A stretch of DNA of 64,000 nucleotides from Novispirillum itersonii (GCF_014205675.1 NZ_JACIIX010000006.1:182908-246907), one strand, 5' to 3'. Positions 1 through 9,684 are shown, counted from the stretch's first letter. Notes: generated by a model not told the origin, from the letters alone. Translations and numbers: made by a program.

Positions 1-27
1 TACAGTGGGGGATTTTCCCTCACTGTA
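1..27 (-). terminator. Probable terminator hairpin of uvrA (window edge)
   Basis: An 11-bp stem (one G-T pair) with a 5-nt loop lies 18 bases beyond the uvrA stop. The outer arms are TACAGTG and CACTGTA. Any T-run on the minus strand would fall outside the window, so intrinsic termination is inferred from position and stem only. Confidence 0.5.
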
Positions 28-45
28 TGGCTCTTCCTGACGATT

Positions 46-2877
46 TCAGCGCTTCAGATACGGAGCAAGGTACTTTCCGGTGTGGCTGCGCGGGTTGTCC
101 GCCACCTGCTCCGGGGTCCCCGAGGCAACGATCTGCCCGCCGCCGCTGCCACCTTCCGGGCCAAGATCGACAATCCAGTCGGCGGTCTTGATGACTTCCA
201 GATTATGCTCGATCACCAGAACGGTGTTGCCCTGTTCGACCAGAGCCTGAAGAACTTCCAGCAGCTTCCGCACATCCTCGAAATGCAGGCCGGTGGTGGG
301 TTCGTCGAGGATGTACAGCGTTCGTCCGGTGGCCCGCCGTGACAGCTCCTTGGAGAGTTTGACGCGCTGCGCCTCGCCGCCGGACAGGGTTGTCGCCTGT
401 TGTCCGAGGTGGATATAGCCGAGGCCGACCTTGGTCAGCAGCTCCAGCTTGTCGCGGATCGCCGGGGCGGCCTGAAAGAACTCAGCGCCTTCCTCAACCG
501 TCATATCCAGCACATCGGCAATCGACTTGCCGCGGTACAGGATTTCCAGCGTTTCGCGGTTGTAGCGTTTGCCTTTGCAGACGTCGCAGGTGACGTAGAC
601 GTCCGGCAGGAAGTGCATCTCGATCTTCAGCACCCCGTCGCCCTGACAGGCCTCGCAACGGCCGCCCTTGACGTTGAAGCTGAAGCGCCCGGCCTTATAC
701 CCCCGGGCCTTGGCCTCCGGCATGGCGGCGAACCATTCGCGGATCGGCGTGAAGGCCCCGGTGTAGGTGACCGGGTTGGACCGGGGGGTGCGGCCGATCG
801 GCGACTGGTCAATATCGACGATCTTGTCGATATGCTCCAGCCCCTCGATCCGGTCATGCGGGCCGGGGTGTTCACGGGCCCCGTGCAGCTGCTTCGCCAA
901 GGCTTTGTAGAGGGTTTCCAGCACCAGAGACGATTTGCCGCCGCCGGACACTCCGGTGACGCAGGTGAACGTGCCGAGCGGGAAGCTGGCGGTGACGTTC
1001 TGAAGGTTATGGGTCCGCGCCCCGATCACCGACAGGTGTTTTCCACTGCCGGGGCGGCGTTCGGCAGGGATTTCGATTTTCCGGCTGCCGCAGAGATACT
1101 GTCCGGTCAGGCTGGCCGGATCCGCCATCACCTGCGCCGGGGTGCCTGCGGAGACCACGGTGCCGCCATGCACCCCGGCCCCCGGCCCCATGTCGATCAG
1201 GTGATCGGCGGTGCGGATGGCATCTTCATCGTGTTCGACCACCAGCACGGTGTTGCCGAGGTCGCGCAGGCGCTTCAGGGTTTCCAGCAGGCGGTCGTTA
1301 TCCCGCTGGTGCAGGCCGATCGACGGCTCATCGAGAACATACAGAACCCCGGTCAGGCCGGAACCGATCTGTGAGGCCAGTCGGATCCGCTGACTTTCCC
1401 CACCGGACAGGGTGCCGGAGGTGCGGGACAGGCTGAGATATTGTAAGCCGACATTGGACAGGAAGGTCAGGCGTTCGTTGATTTCTTTCAGGATTCTGCC
1501 TGCGATTTCCTGCTGCTTGGCCGTCAGGGCCTGGTCGAGGGCACCGAACCAGGCAAGGGCATCCCCGATCGACAGCGTGGAAATTTCGGCGATATCCTTA
1601 CCGTTGACCTTCACCGCCAGCGCTTCCGGTTTCAGGCGCTTGCCGCCACAGCTTTCGCAGGCTGCGGAGGACTGATAGCGCGACAGATCATCCCGGACCT
1701 GCTGGCTGTCGGTTTCCCGCCAGCGGCGGGCAATATTGGGGATCACCCCTTCGAAGGGGCGCTCCACCGTATAGGTGCGGCTGCCATCACGGTAGGTCAT
1801 CACCACCGGCGTGGTGCCGGAGCCGTTGAGGAGGGCGGCCTGTACCGCCGACGGCAGATCAGCCCACGGGGTATCAATCGAGACGCCGTAATGCTGGGCC
1901 ACGCTTTGCAGGGCCTGCACGTAATAGGGGGAGGGGTCCCCGGCGCTGGAGGCCCAGGCGGCGACGGCACCCTGCGCAATCGACAGGCGGATATCCGGCA
2001 CCACCAGTTCAGGATCAAAATACAGCTTCACGCCCAGCCCGTCGCAGGTAGGGCAGGCCCCGAACGGGTTGTTGAAGGAGAACAGCCGGGGTTCGATTTC
2101 GTCGATGGTGAAGCCGGAGACCGGACAGGCAAACTTGGCGGAAAACGTAATCCGCTCCCCGCCGTCGGCGGGTTCCACAAAGGCAAGGCCGTCGGCCAGT
2201 TCCAGCGCCTGTTCGAAGGAATCCGCAAGGCGGGTGGCAATGCCATCCTTCACCACCACGCGGTCAACCACCACCTCAATGTCGTGTTTGACTTTCTTGT
2301 TCAGGGCCGGGACTTCATCAATCGCGTAGAGTTCGCCATCGACCTTTACCCGCTGGAAACCGCGCTTCTGAAGGTCCTGAAGTTCCTTTTTATACTCCCC
2401 CTTGCGGCCCCGGACGATGGGGGCCAGCAGGTAAAGGCGGGTGCCTTCCGGCAGTGTCATCACCCGGTCAACCATCTGGCTGACGGTCTGCGCCTCAATC
2501 GGCAGGCCGGTGGCCGGAGAGTAGGGCACCCCGACGCGGGCCCACAGCAGGCGCATATAGTCGTGGATTTCCGTCACCGTGCCGACGGTGGAGCGGGGAT
2601 TGCGGGAGGTGGTCTTCTGTTCGATCGAGATGGCCGGAGAAAGGCCCTCAATCGAATCCACATCCGGTTTCTGCATCAGTTCCAGAAACTGCCGGGCGTA
2701 AGCGGACAGGGATTCCACATACCGCCGCTGTCCTTCCGCGTAGATGGTGTCAAACGCGAGGGATGACTTTCCCGACCCTGACAGGCCGGTGATGACCACA
2801 AGCTGATCCCGGGGAATTGTGATGTCGACGTTTTTCAGATTGTGCTCGCGTGCTCCGCGAACCCGGATCTCTTGCAT
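46..2877 (-). CDS. uvrA: UvrABC excinuclease subunit A (DNA damage recognition ATPase)
   Basis: UvrA dimerises, scans DNA for bulky lesions and loads UvrB in nucleotide excision repair. The 943-residue product has the family's usual length and two ABC ATPase modules: Walker [10 protein letters not shown] near the N terminus and GVSGGGKSS in the second half, with signatures LSGGESQR and LSGGEAQR, the latter followed by LDEPTTGLH. Zinc modules are visible as [16 protein letters not shown] and [16 protein letters not shown]. The first module begins CPVS where E. coli has CPIC, so one cysteine of that pair is absent. The ATG at 2877 was chosen because it gives the canonical [14 protein letters not shown] start with an AGGAA Shine-Dalgarno; a longer in-frame extension upstream is not family-like. 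I saw no GTTC-N7-GTTC LexA box close upstream. Confidence 0.97.
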   Translation of the reverse strand: MQEIRVRGAREHNLKNVDITIPRDQLVVITGLSGSGKSSLAFDTIYAEGQRRYVESLSAYARQFLELMQKPDVDSIEGLSPAISIEQKTTSRNPRSTVGTVTEIHDYMRLLWARVGVPYSPATGLPIEAQTVSQMVDRVMTLPEGTRLYLLAPIVRGRKGEYKKELQDLQKRGFQRVKVDGELYAIDEVPALNKKVKHDIEVVVDRVVVKDGIATRLADSFEQALELADGLAFVEPADGGERITFSAKFACPVSGFTIDEIEPRLFSFNNPFGACPTCDGLGVKLYFDPELVVPDIRLSIAQGAVAAWASSAGDPSPYYVQALQSVAQHYGVSIDTPWADLPSAVQAALLNGSGTTPVVMTYRDGSRTYTVERPFEGVIPNIARRWRETDSQQVRDDLSRYQSSAACESCGGKRLKPEALAVKVNGKDIAEISTLSIGDALAWFGALDQALTAKQQEIAGRILKEINERLTFLSNVGLQYLSLSRTSGTLSGGESQRIRLASQIGSGLTGVLYVLDEPSIGLHQRDNDRLLETLKRLRDLGNTVLVVEHDEDAIRTADHLIDMGPGAGVHGGTVVSAGTPAQVMADPASLTGQYLCGSRKIEIPAERRPGSGKHLSVIGARTHNLQNVTASFPLGTFTCVTGVSGGGKSSLVLETLYKALAKQLHGAREHPGPHDRIEGLEHIDKIVDIDQSPIGRTPRSNPVTYTGAFTPIREWFAAMPEAKARGYKAGRFSFNVKGGRCEACQGDGVLKIEMHFLPDVYVTCDVCKGKRYNRETLEILYRGKSIADVLDMTVEEGAEFFQAAPAIRDKLELLTKVGLGYIHLGQQATTLSGGEAQRVKLSKELSRRATGRTLYILDEPTTGLHFEDVRKLLEVLQALVEQGNTVLVIEHNLEVIKTADWIVDLGPEGGSGGGQIVASGTPEQVADNPRSHTGKYLAPYLKR

Positions 2878-3258
2878 GGTGTGTTCCTGACTGCTCTCGG
2901 ACGGCACAGGGGACGAAAGTGCGCCTAGCATGGCGGCTTTGGTACAAAATGGCAACATGGTACGCGCGGCTGACGAAAGATCATTACCCAAAGGTTTATA
3001 TTGTGTCGTCTCCATGGTTCCTGGCAGTCGGAATCACGGCTTGTGTGCGCACCTGCAAAAGCAATGAAACCATGTTCATTTGCCCATACGGCGGAGAATC
3101 TTCTGTGGATCAGCAGAGACCCTGTGAAACGTACTATTCTTTCGGAGTTTTCTGATATCCCGCTTGACAGGGGGATCCTCTCGGATAGGCTCATCGGAAA
3201 GCGCCGTACCAAAAGGTTAAGGCGTCTGGGAGACAATCAACAGTATAACGGGGGTAGG
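2878..3258. other. Intergenic region between divergent uvrA and liv operon
   Basis: This 381-bp gap carries the promoters of two divergent units. The only specific signal I can support is a TTGACA hexamer at 3164 reading toward livH. Short open frames here lack family-like sequence and good ribosome sites. Confidence 0.5.
3164..3191 (+). promoter_or_regulatory. Candidate sigma-70 promoter of the liv operon
   Basis: TTGACA at 3164-3169 is a perfect -35; with a 16-nt spacer the -10 would be TAGGCT at 3186-3191, which is weak. It lies about 70 bp upstream of the livH start. The -35 is seen; the pairing is inferred. Confidence 0.35.
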
Positions 3259-4176
3259 GTGGCCTACTTTCTCCAACAGTTGATAAATGGACTCACCCTC
3301 GGGTCCATTTATGGCCTCATTGCCATCGGCTATACGATGGTATATGGCATCATCGGCATGATCAACTTCGCCCATGGCGACATCTTCATGATCGGTGCCT
3401 TCATCTCTGTCATCACCTTCCTCGTGCTCGGTGCACTGGGGATCACCTTCGTGCCGCTGGCACTGGTGGTGGTCCTTCTGATGGCGATGATTTTCACGGC
3501 AATCTACGGCTGGTCGGTCGAACGGGTGGCGTATCGCCCCCTGCGTGGTTCGTTCCGTCTTGCGCCGCTGATTTCTGCGATCGGCGTGTCTATCGCCCTG
3601 CAGAATGCCGTGCAGATCGCCCAGGGTGCCCGTGTGAAGCCGATGGAACCGGTGATCGCCGGCGGGTTGACGCTGTTTACGGACAGCAACAACTTTGACG
3701 TCGTGATCAGCTACTTGCAGATCTTCATCATGGTCCTGACCGTGGTGCTGATGGCAGGCTTCACGTATGTCATCACCCGCACCTCTCTGGGGCGTCAGCA
3801 GCGGGCCTGTGAACAGGACCGCACCATGGCTGGCCTGATCGGGGTCAACGTTGACCGCACGATCTCCACCACATTCGTGATGGGGGCAGTGCTGGCGGCG
3901 GTGGCCGGTCTGATGGTAACCCTGCAGTACGGCGTCATCGACTTCTATATCGGCTTCCTTGCCGGGACCAAGGCCTTCACCGCTGCGGTGCTGGGTGGGA
4001 TCGGATCACTGCCGGGCGCCATGCTCGGGGGTATTCTGATCGGCCTCATCGAAGCGTTCTGGTCGGCATATTTCACCATCGAGTACAAGGATGTCGCGAC
4101 GTTCGGCATTCTGGTGCTGGTGCTGATCTTCCGCCCGACCGGCCTGCTCGGCAAACCTGAAGTGGAAAAGGTGTAA
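3259..4176 (+). CDS. livH: Branched-chain amino acid ABC transporter permease LivH
   Basis: First inner-membrane permease of a LIV-type importer for leucine, isoleucine, valine or related amides. The product is 305 residues, about the usual length, and almost entirely transmembrane. The N terminus VAYFLQQLINGLTLGSIYGL and the GYTMVYGIIGMINFAHGD block are typical of LivH. GTG at 3259 is chosen because LivH homologs begin here and a GGGGG ribosome site sits five bases upstream; the longer open frame from 3001 adds non-family sequence. livM follows after 3 bases, so translation is probably coupled. Confidence 0.95.
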   Translation: MAYFLQQLINGLTLGSIYGLIAIGYTMVYGIIGMINFAHGDIFMIGAFISVITFLVLGALGITFVPLALVVVLLMAMIFTAIYGWSVERVAYRPLRGSFRLAPLISAIGVSIALQNAVQIAQGARVKPMEPVIAGGLTLFTDSNNFDVVISYLQIFIMVLTVVLMAGFTYVITRTSLGRQQRACEQDRTMAGLIGVNVDRTISTTFVMGAVLAAVAGLMVTLQYGVIDFYIGFLAGTKAFTAAVLGGIGSLPGAMLGGILIGLIEAFWSAYFTIEYKDVATFGILVLVLIFRPTGLLGKPEVEKV

Positions 4177-4179
4177 ACC

Positions 4180-5472
4180 ATGGCGGACATGAAAAACGCT
4201 GTGGCCACGCCGGGGCAGGGAGGCTTCGACGTAGGCGCCGCCCTCAAGGAATCCGGTAAGGCTGCGTTCGTGGCTGGCCTGCTCGGGCTGCCGCTGCTGG
4301 CGCTGAAGGCTGATAATTTCGGCTCCAAGCTGGGACTGGTCTATCGCTGGGACGCGCTGTTCATCGCCATTGCGGCGGTGTTCGTCGGTCGGTTCCTGCT
4401 GATCCTGCTGTCCGGCCGTCAGAAGAAATCCGAAGGCGGCGTTTTCGCGGCCTTCGGGAAGGGGATCCACAGCAACATGGCGCTGATCGGCCTTGCCGGT
4501 CTGGTCATCGGTGTTCTGCTCCCCGTTGTTTATCCTGACCGCTATGTGATCTACATTGCCACCACCTTCATGATCTACGTCATGCTGGGCTGGGGTCTGA
4601 ACATTGTGGTCGGTCTGGCCGGTCTGCTCGATCTCGGGTATGTGGCGTTCTATGCGGTGGGGGCTTACTCCTACGCGCTGATCGCCTCGCAGTTCGGCTG
4701 GTCCTTCTGGGTCGTTCTGCCGCTGGCGGGTCTGTTCGCCGCGTTCTTCGGGGTTATCCTCGGGTTCCCGGTTCTGCGCCTGCGCGGTGACTATCTGGCG
4801 ATCGTGACCCTCGGTTTCGGGGAAATCATCCGCGTCATTCTGATCAACTGGACCGACTTTACCGGTGGCCCGAACGGTATCAGCGGTATTCCGCCGATCA
4901 CCTTCTTCGGTCTGCCGTTCAAGAACGGGGATCACGGGACGTTTGCCTCCTTCTTTGGCATTGCCCACTCTCCGGTTCAGCGCATCATCTTCCTGTATTT
5001 CGTCATCCTGACTCTGGCGACCCTGACCAACCTGTTCACTCAGCGCATGCGTAAGCTGCCGGTGGGCCGGGCCTGGGAAGCCCTGCGCGAAGACGAAATC
5101 GCCTGCCGGTCTCTGGGGATCAACCCGACCAACATCAAGCTGTCGGCCTTTGCCCTTGGGGCGATGTTCGGCGGTTTTGCCGGGTCCTTCTTCTCGGTCC
5201 GCGCCGGGTTCGTCAGCCCGGAAAGCTTCACCTTCATTGAATCCGCTGTCATTCTGGCCATCGTCGTTCTCGGCGGCATGGGTAGCCAGCTGGGTGTCGT
5301 GATCGCCGCGTTCTTCGTCGTCATCCTTCCGGAAGTGTTCCGTGAGTTTGAAGAGTACCGCATGCTTCTGTTCGGTCTGGCCATGATGGTGATCATGGTG
5401 TGGCGCCCGAACGGTCTGCTGTCGTTCCGTGAACCCACGATCCGGCTGCATCCGAAGAAGGAGAGTGCGTGA
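4180..5472 (+). CDS. livM: Branched-chain amino acid ABC transporter permease LivM
   Basis: Second permease of the LIV importer, 430 residues. The first ~110 residues form an extra N-terminal membrane region, after which comes the conserved LivM core with YVMLGWGLNIVVGLAGLLDLGYVAFYAVGAY and the cytoplasmic coupling loop VGRAWEALREDEIACRSLGIN that contacts the ATPases. The ATG lies 3 bases after livH and its stop overlaps the livG start (TGATG), so the genes are translationally coupled. It should form a heterodimer with LivH in the inner membrane. Confidence 0.95.
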   Translation: MADMKNAVATPGQGGFDVGAALKESGKAAFVAGLLGLPLLALKADNFGSKLGLVYRWDALFIAIAAVFVGRFLLILLSGRQKKSEGGVFAAFGKGIHSNMALIGLAGLVIGVLLPVVYPDRYVIYIATTFMIYVMLGWGLNIVVGLAGLLDLGYVAFYAVGAYSYALIASQFGWSFWVVLPLAGLFAAFFGVILGFPVLRLRGDYLAIVTLGFGEIIRVILINWTDFTGGPNGISGIPPITFFGLPFKNGDHGTFASFFGIAHSPVQRIIFLYFVILTLATLTNLFTQRMRKLPVGRAWEALREDEIACRSLGINPTNIKLSAFALGAMFGGFAGSFFSVRAGFVSPESFTFIESAVILAIVVLGGMGSQLGVVIAAFFVVILPEVFREFEEYRMLLFGLAMMVIMVWRPNGLLSFREPTIRLHPKKESA

Positions 5473-6377
5473 TGCTTTTTCATGATCTGACGCGCCCGGG
5501 GACGGACGAGATCAAGGTCTCCGACGACTCTCTTCTGGAAATTGAACATGTTACCATGCGGTTTGGTGGGTTGGTCGCCATTGACGACCTGTCCTTTACC
5601 GCCCGCAAGAAGGAAATCACGGCGCTGATCGGCCCCAACGGGGCGGGTAAGACCACCGTGTTCAACTGCATCACCGGGTTCTATAAGCCGACGGTGGGCC
5701 GGGTCATGCTGACCCACCCGCGCAAGGGCCGGTATTATCTGGAACGGATGGAAGGCTTCAAGATCGCCCAGCAGGCGGACGTGGCCCGTACCTTCCAGAA
5801 CATCCGTCTGTTCCCGCGGATGAGCGTGCTGGAAAACCTGATCGTTGCCCAGCACAATGCCCTGATGAAGGCTTCGGCCTTCTCCTTCGCCGGTCTGCTG
5901 TTCATGAACCGCTATGCCAAGGCGGAGAAGGAAGCGGTGGAGCGGGCCAAGTACTGGCTGAACAAGGTTGGTCTGTATGACCGTGCCGACTGGGATGCCG
6001 GAAACCTGCCGTATGGGGACCAGCGCCGTCTGGAAATCTGCCGTGCCATGTGCATTCAGCCGGCGGTGCTTTGCCTCGACGAACCGGCGGCTGGCCTTAA
6101 CCCGCGTGAATCGCTGGAACTGAACGAGCTTCTGCTTGGCATCCGCGATCACGAAGGGGTCGGTATTCTGCTGATCGAACACGACATGAGCGTGGTGATG
6201 CAGATCTCTGACCACGTCGTGGTGCTTGACCATGGCCGTAAAATCTCGGACGGCACTCCGGAGTTTGTCCGGAATGACCCGACCGTGATCAAGGCGTATC
6301 TCGGTGAGTCTGAAGATGAAGACCTGCCGCAGACGGTCAAGAATGACCTGGCCCGCAACGCTGGGAAGGATGTGTGA
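5472..6377 (+). CDS. livG: Branched-chain amino acid ABC transporter ATPase LivG
   Basis: Cytoplasmic ATPase of the LIV importer, 301 residues. Walker A is GPNGAGKTT and Walker B is VLCLDEPAAGLNP, followed by the switch histidine in LLIEHDM. The signature region reads LPYGDQRRLEI instead of the canonical LSGGQ, which is normal for LivG. ATG at 5472 overlaps the livM stop; a GTG three bases earlier is an alternative start. AAGGAG at 5458-5463 serves either. A C-terminal tail of about 30 residues beyond the ABC domain is rich in acidic residues. Confidence 0.95.
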   Translation: MLFHDLTRPGTDEIKVSDDSLLEIEHVTMRFGGLVAIDDLSFTARKKEITALIGPNGAGKTTVFNCITGFYKPTVGRVMLTHPRKGRYYLERMEGFKIAQQADVARTFQNIRLFPRMSVLENLIVAQHNALMKASAFSFAGLLFMNRYAKAEKEAVERAKYWLNKVGLYDRADWDAGNLPYGDQRRLEICRAMCIQPAVLCLDEPAAGLNPRESLELNELLLGIRDHEGVGILLIEHDMSVVMQISDHVVVLDHGRKISDGTPEFVRNDPTVIKAYLGESEDEDLPQTVKNDLARNAGKDV

Positions 6378-7087
6378 TGCTTCAGATTCAGGGAGTTCAT
6401 ACCTTCTACGGCCAGATCGAAGCCCTGAAGGGCGTCGATGTGACTGTTAACGAAGGCGAGATCGTTACTCTTATCGGTTCTAACGGGGCGGGTAAGACCA
6501 CCCTGCTGATGACCGTCTGCGGCAGTCCGCGTGCTGCCAAAGGGAAGATCATTTTTGAAGGCGAGGATATTACCCGTCTGCCGACCCATGAACTGGTGAC
6601 CCGGGGCATTGCCCAGTCGCCGGAAGGCCGCCGCGTGTTTCCCCGCATGACCGTTTATGAAAACCTCCAGATGGGGGCCCTGCGCTCCGATCCGCGGTAT
6701 TTCAATGACGATCTGGAAATGTCCTTCGCGATGTTCCCGCGCCTGAAAGAGCGTAAGGATCAGCGCGCCGGGACCCTGTCCGGCGGTGAACAGCAGATGC
6801 TGGCCATTGCCCGCGCCCTGATGGCCCGTCCGCGGCTTCTGCTGCTTGATGAACCGTCCCTTGGGCTCGCACCTCTGGTGGTCCGTGGTATTTTTGATGC
6901 CATCCGGACCATCAACCGCGAAAAGAAGATGACGGTGTTTCTGGTTGAGCAGAACGCTTTCCACGCTCTCAAGCTGGCGCATCGCGGCTATGTGATGGTC
7001 AACGGCAAGATCACTCTGGCCGGGTCGGGCGCTGAGCTTCTGGCCAATCCGGAAATCCGCGCCGCGTATCTGGAAGGGGGGCACTGA
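6377..7087 (+). CDS. livF: Branched-chain amino acid ABC transporter ATPase LivF
   Basis: Second ATPase of the LIV importer, 236 residues, typical length. Walker A GSNGAGKTT, signature LSGGEQQMLAIARAL, Walker B LLLLDEPSLGLAP and H-loop FLVEQN are all present. ATG at 6377 overlaps the livG stop (TGATG) behind a GGAAGGA ribosome site, and its own stop overlaps the next start in the same way. LivF pairs with LivG to power uptake. Confidence 0.95.
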   Translation: MLQIQGVHTFYGQIEALKGVDVTVNEGEIVTLIGSNGAGKTTLLMTVCGSPRAAKGKIIFEGEDITRLPTHELVTRGIAQSPEGRRVFPRMTVYENLQMGALRSDPRYFNDDLEMSFAMFPRLKERKDQRAGTLSGGEQQMLAIARALMARPRLLLLDEPSLGLAPLVVRGIFDAIRTINREKKMTVFLVEQNAFHALKLAHRGYVMVNGKITLAGSGAELLANPEIRAAYLEGGH

Positions 7088-7431
7088 TGGATAGCCTGCT
7101 TGGATCCTCTCCGCTTGTTTTCGTGATTTTCACCTGCGTTATGGTGGGCTGGCTGGCTTACATGGTGGGGAATGCCCTCGCCGTGACCTGGCGTAAGATG
7201 GCACAGGTGATTCCGTATATCCTTTTGCTCGGCGCGGCGAACCGCTTTTTCGTCTTTGCGCTGTTCAAAGGGCCGCTATTGTCGTTGTCTGGCTATCTGA
7301 TCGGCACAACCGTGCTGATGGTGATTGCTCTGCTGTCGTACCGGATGACTCTGACCACCCGTATTGTCATGCAATACCCGTGGCAGTACGAACGGGTCGG
7401 TCTGTTCGGATGGCAAAAAAAAGGCGCATAA
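7087..7431 (+). CDS. Small membrane protein of the liv operon (DUF6867-like)
   Basis: A 114-residue protein with about three hydrophobic segments (near residues 8-30, 40-60 and 65-85) and a basic, aromatic C terminus ending WQYERVGLFGWQKKGA. It is translationally coupled to livF by a TGATG overlap, so it belongs to the transporter operon. I recognise it as resembling the DUF6867 family found beside alphaproteobacterial LIV operons; no function is established. A role in assembly or regulation of the LivHMGF complex is inference from position only. Confidence 0.7.
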   Translation: MDSLLGSSPLVFVIFTCVMVGWLAYMVGNALAVTWRKMAQVIPYILLLGAANRFFVFALFKGPLLSLSGYLIGTTVLMVIALLSYRMTLTTRIVMQYPWQYERVGLFGWQKKGA

Positions 7432-7570
7432 AATCAATAACGTGCCTTGATTTCGCCGAAGAGGCAAAGCACAGTTAAGACAAGGGCTTGGTAAATCCGG
7501 CCACCGTAACGGGCGTTCAGATAATCAGAGGAGGCTGTCTGAACCGCCCCGCCGGATCGCACCGTGCCTG

Positions 7571-7610
7571 TTCAGGCCAGCGCTGTTCAAACCTGAAAAA
7601 GCAGCGCTGC
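7571..7610. other. Inverted repeats in the livK leader
   Basis: TTCAGG (7571-7576) pairs with CCTGAA (7592-7597), followed by a perfect 10-bp palindrome GCAGCGCTGC (7601-7610). They lie just upstream of the livK start and may form mRNA structure or an operator that lets the binding protein be expressed apart from the upstream genes. Confidence 0.35.
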
Positions 7611-7653
7611 TTGGGTGCAAATCTTACCCACATAAATAGGGAGACTTAGGAAC

Positions 7654-8757
7654 ATGGCTAACTTTAAGAAGGGTCTGTTCGCTGCCGCTGCCGTCATGGC
7701 CCTGTCCGCCGGGACTGCCTATGCCGACATCACCGTTGCCACTGTCGGTCCGATGACCGGCCAGTATGCTGCTTTCGGTGAGCAGATGAAGCGTGGCGCC
7801 GAACAGGCGGTTGCTGACATCAATGCCAAGGGTGGCGTGATGGGGCAGAAGCTGAATCTGGTCGTCGGCGATGACGCCTGCGACCCGAAGCAGGCTGTGG
7901 CTGTTGCCAACCAGTTCGTTAACCAGAAGGTCAAGTTCGTGGCCGGTCACTTCTGCTCGGGGTCCTCGATCCCGGCGTCGGCGATCTACAACGAAGAAGG
8001 CATTCTCCAGATCTCTCCGGCGTCCACCAACCCGACCCTGACCGAGCAGGGCTTCGAGAACGTGTTCCGCGTTGTCGGCCGTGACGACCAGCAGGGTGAA
8101 GTTGCCGGTAAGTATCTGGCCGACAACTACAAGGGCAAGAAGATTGCCATCGTCCACGACAAGCAGGCCTATTCCAAGGGTCTGGCGGACGAAACCAAGA
8201 AGTCCCTGAACAAGGCTGGCGTGCAGGAAGTCCTGTACGAAACCATCACCCCGGGTGAAAAAGACTACTCCACCCTGGTGACCAAGCTGAAGCAGAACGG
8301 CGTCGACGTGCTGTACTACGGCGGTTACCACACCGAAGCCGGTCTGATCGTCCGTCAGATGCGGGAACAGGGTCTGAAGACCCAGGTCATCTCCGGCGAC
8401 GCTCTGGTGACCAAGGAATTCTGGGCCGTCACCGGGGCTGCCGGTGAAGGCGTCATGATGACCTTCTCCCCCGATCCGCGTCTGAACCCGGCCGCCAAGC
8501 CGGTCGTCGAAGCGATCAAGAAGGCCGGTTATGATCCGGAAGCCTACACCCTGAACACCTACGCCACCGTTCAGGCGTGGGCTCAGGCCGTGGAAAAGGC
8601 CAAGAGCACCGACGTTAAGCCGGTTGCCGCTGCCCTGCATGCCAACAAGTTCGACACCGTTCTCGGCACCTTCGGCTTTGACGCCAAGGGTGACATGACC
8701 GCTCCGGGCTATGTCATGTACGAATGGTCCAAGGGTGAATACACCTACAAGAAGTAA
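7654..8757 (+). CDS. livK: Branched-chain amino acid ABC transporter, periplasmic binding protein
   Basis: Periplasmic substrate-binding protein of the LIV transporter, 367 residues. A signal peptide runs to about residue 24 (AYA before D25). The mature N terminus DITVATVGPMTGQYAAFGEQM and the DDACDPKQAVAVANQFV segment are typical of the type I periplasmic fold of Leu/Ile/Val-binding proteins. ATG 7654 has a TAGGA ribosome site. A 222-bp gap with inverted repeats separates it from the membrane genes, and a strong terminator follows, so separate high-level expression is likely (inference). Confidence 0.94.
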   Translation: MANFKKGLFAAAAVMALSAGTAYADITVATVGPMTGQYAAFGEQMKRGAEQAVADINAKGGVMGQKLNLVVGDDACDPKQAVAVANQFVNQKVKFVAGHFCSGSSIPASAIYNEEGILQISPASTNPTLTEQGFENVFRVVGRDDQQGEVAGKYLADNYKGKKIAIVHDKQAYSKGLADETKKSLNKAGVQEVLYETITPGEKDYSTLVTKLKQNGVDVLYYGGYHTEAGLIVRQMREQGLKTQVISGDALVTKEFWAVTGAAGEGVMMTFSPDPRLNPAAKPVVEAIKKAGYDPEAYTLNTYATVQAWAQAVEKAKSTDVKPVAAALHANKFDTVLGTFGFDAKGDMTAPGYVMYEWSKGEYTYKK

Positions 8758-8782
8758 TCGGCTGTCGTCGGTTGGTTCAGCG

Positions 8783-8817
8783 GAGGCCCGGTGGAAACGC
8801 CGGGCCTCTGGCTTTTG
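8783..8817 (+). terminator. Rho-independent terminator after livK
   Basis: A perfect 9-bp stem GAGGCCCGG / CCGGGCCTC with an 8-nt loop, followed by TGGCTTTT. Confidence 0.8.
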
Positions 8818-8838
8818 AGCACTCCTGTGGCCGGGCGT

Positions 8839-8853
8839 GTTCAGTCTTTGTGC
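8839..8853 (+). promoter_or_regulatory. Near-match LexA (SOS) box upstream of ssb
   Basis: GTTC-AGTCTTT-GTGC differs by one base from the alphaproteobacterial LexA operator GTTC-N7-GTTC. It lies 106 bp upstream of ssb, a gene often under LexA control. Binding is inferred. Confidence 0.4.
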
Positions 8854-8958
8854 TTTTCCTTTGCGGCAGCTGCCGGTAAAGTTCGGCGACAGAGGGGTGC
8901 CGGTCTGTGCCGCAGACGGGACCTGACGAAAAACGCAGTCTGAGTGGAGTGATGGTTT

Positions 8959-9573
8959 ATGGCTGGTAGTGTCAACAAGGTGATCCTCGTCGGCAATCTG
9001 GGGAAGGACCCGGAAGTGCGTTCGACGCAGAACGGCCAAAAGATCGTCAACTTCACGCTGGCGACCTCGGAGAGCTGGCGGGACCGCCAGAGCGGTGAAC
9101 GTCGCGAAAAGACCGAATGGCACCGTGTGGCGGTGTTTAACCCCAATCTTGCGGAAATCGCCGAGCGCTATCTGCGCAAGGGCTCCAAGGTCTACGTTGA
9201 AGGGCAGCTTCAGACCCGGAAGTGGACGGACCAGAACGGTCAGGAGCGTTACACGACGGAGGTGGTGCTCCAGCAGTTCCGCGGGGACCTGACCCTGCTC
9301 GACTCGCGTGGCGGCAGCGGCGGCGGTGATGCCGGTGGCGGCTTCAGCGACGGTGGCTACGGCGGTGATGCTGGCGGCGGTTTTGGTGGGGGTGGTAGCA
9401 GCGGCGGCTTCGGCGGCGGCTATGATCAGGGGGCATCCCGGTCCTCCTCTGCTGCCCCGCAGGGGGGCGGACGCTCCGGCGGTGGCTCGGGCGGCGGCTT
9501 CGGTGGTGGCAGTGGCGGCGGTTCCGGTTGGGATGCTCCGCCGAATGACCTCGACGACGAAATTCCGTTCTGA
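8959..9573 (+). CDS. ssb: Single-stranded DNA-binding protein
   Basis: SSB coats single-stranded DNA during replication, recombination and repair and recruits partner proteins through its C-terminal tip. The 204-residue product has an OB fold in residues 1 to about 112 ([29 protein letters not shown]), then a long Gly/Ser-rich linker from about residue 115, and ends with the acidic tip DLDDEIPF. The linker is low complexity and encoded by GGC-rich repeats. The start at 8959 gives the canonical N terminus. Terminators flank it on both sides, so it is a single-gene unit. Confidence 0.97.
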   Translation: MAGSVNKVILVGNLGKDPEVRSTQNGQKIVNFTLATSESWRDRQSGERREKTEWHRVAVFNPNLAEIAERYLRKGSKVYVEGQLQTRKWTDQNGQERYTTEVVLQQFRGDLTLLDSRGGSGGGDAGGGFSDGGYGGDAGGGFGGGGSSGGFGGGYDQGASRSSSAAPQGGGRSGGGSGGGFGGGSGGGSGWDAPPNDLDDEIPF

Positions 9574-9583
9574 TCCTGAAAAG

Positions 9584-9617
9584 ACCGCCGGAAAGCATGT
9601 TCCGGCGGTTTTCCTTT
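9584..9617 (+). terminator. Rho-independent terminator of ssb
   Basis: A perfect 10-bp stem ACCGCCGGAA / TTCCGGCGGT with a 6-nt loop, followed by TTTTCCTTT, 10 bases after the ssb stop. Confidence 0.9.
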
Positions 9618-9684
9618 GGGGCAATCTCTGCGATAAGACCGCAGAGATTGCCCGATTGCTCTGTGGGAAGCGGTTGCTGTGCGG

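Noticed and set aside
7432..7467. Terminator between the liv membrane genes and livK
   Set aside because: The only candidate stem (AAGGC/GCCTT) is five base pairs with a long loop, too weak to call.
9310..9540. GGC-rich repeats resembling a minisatellite or CRISPR-like array
   Set aside because: They encode the Gly-rich linker of SSB in frame; there are no uniform repeats with unique spacers.
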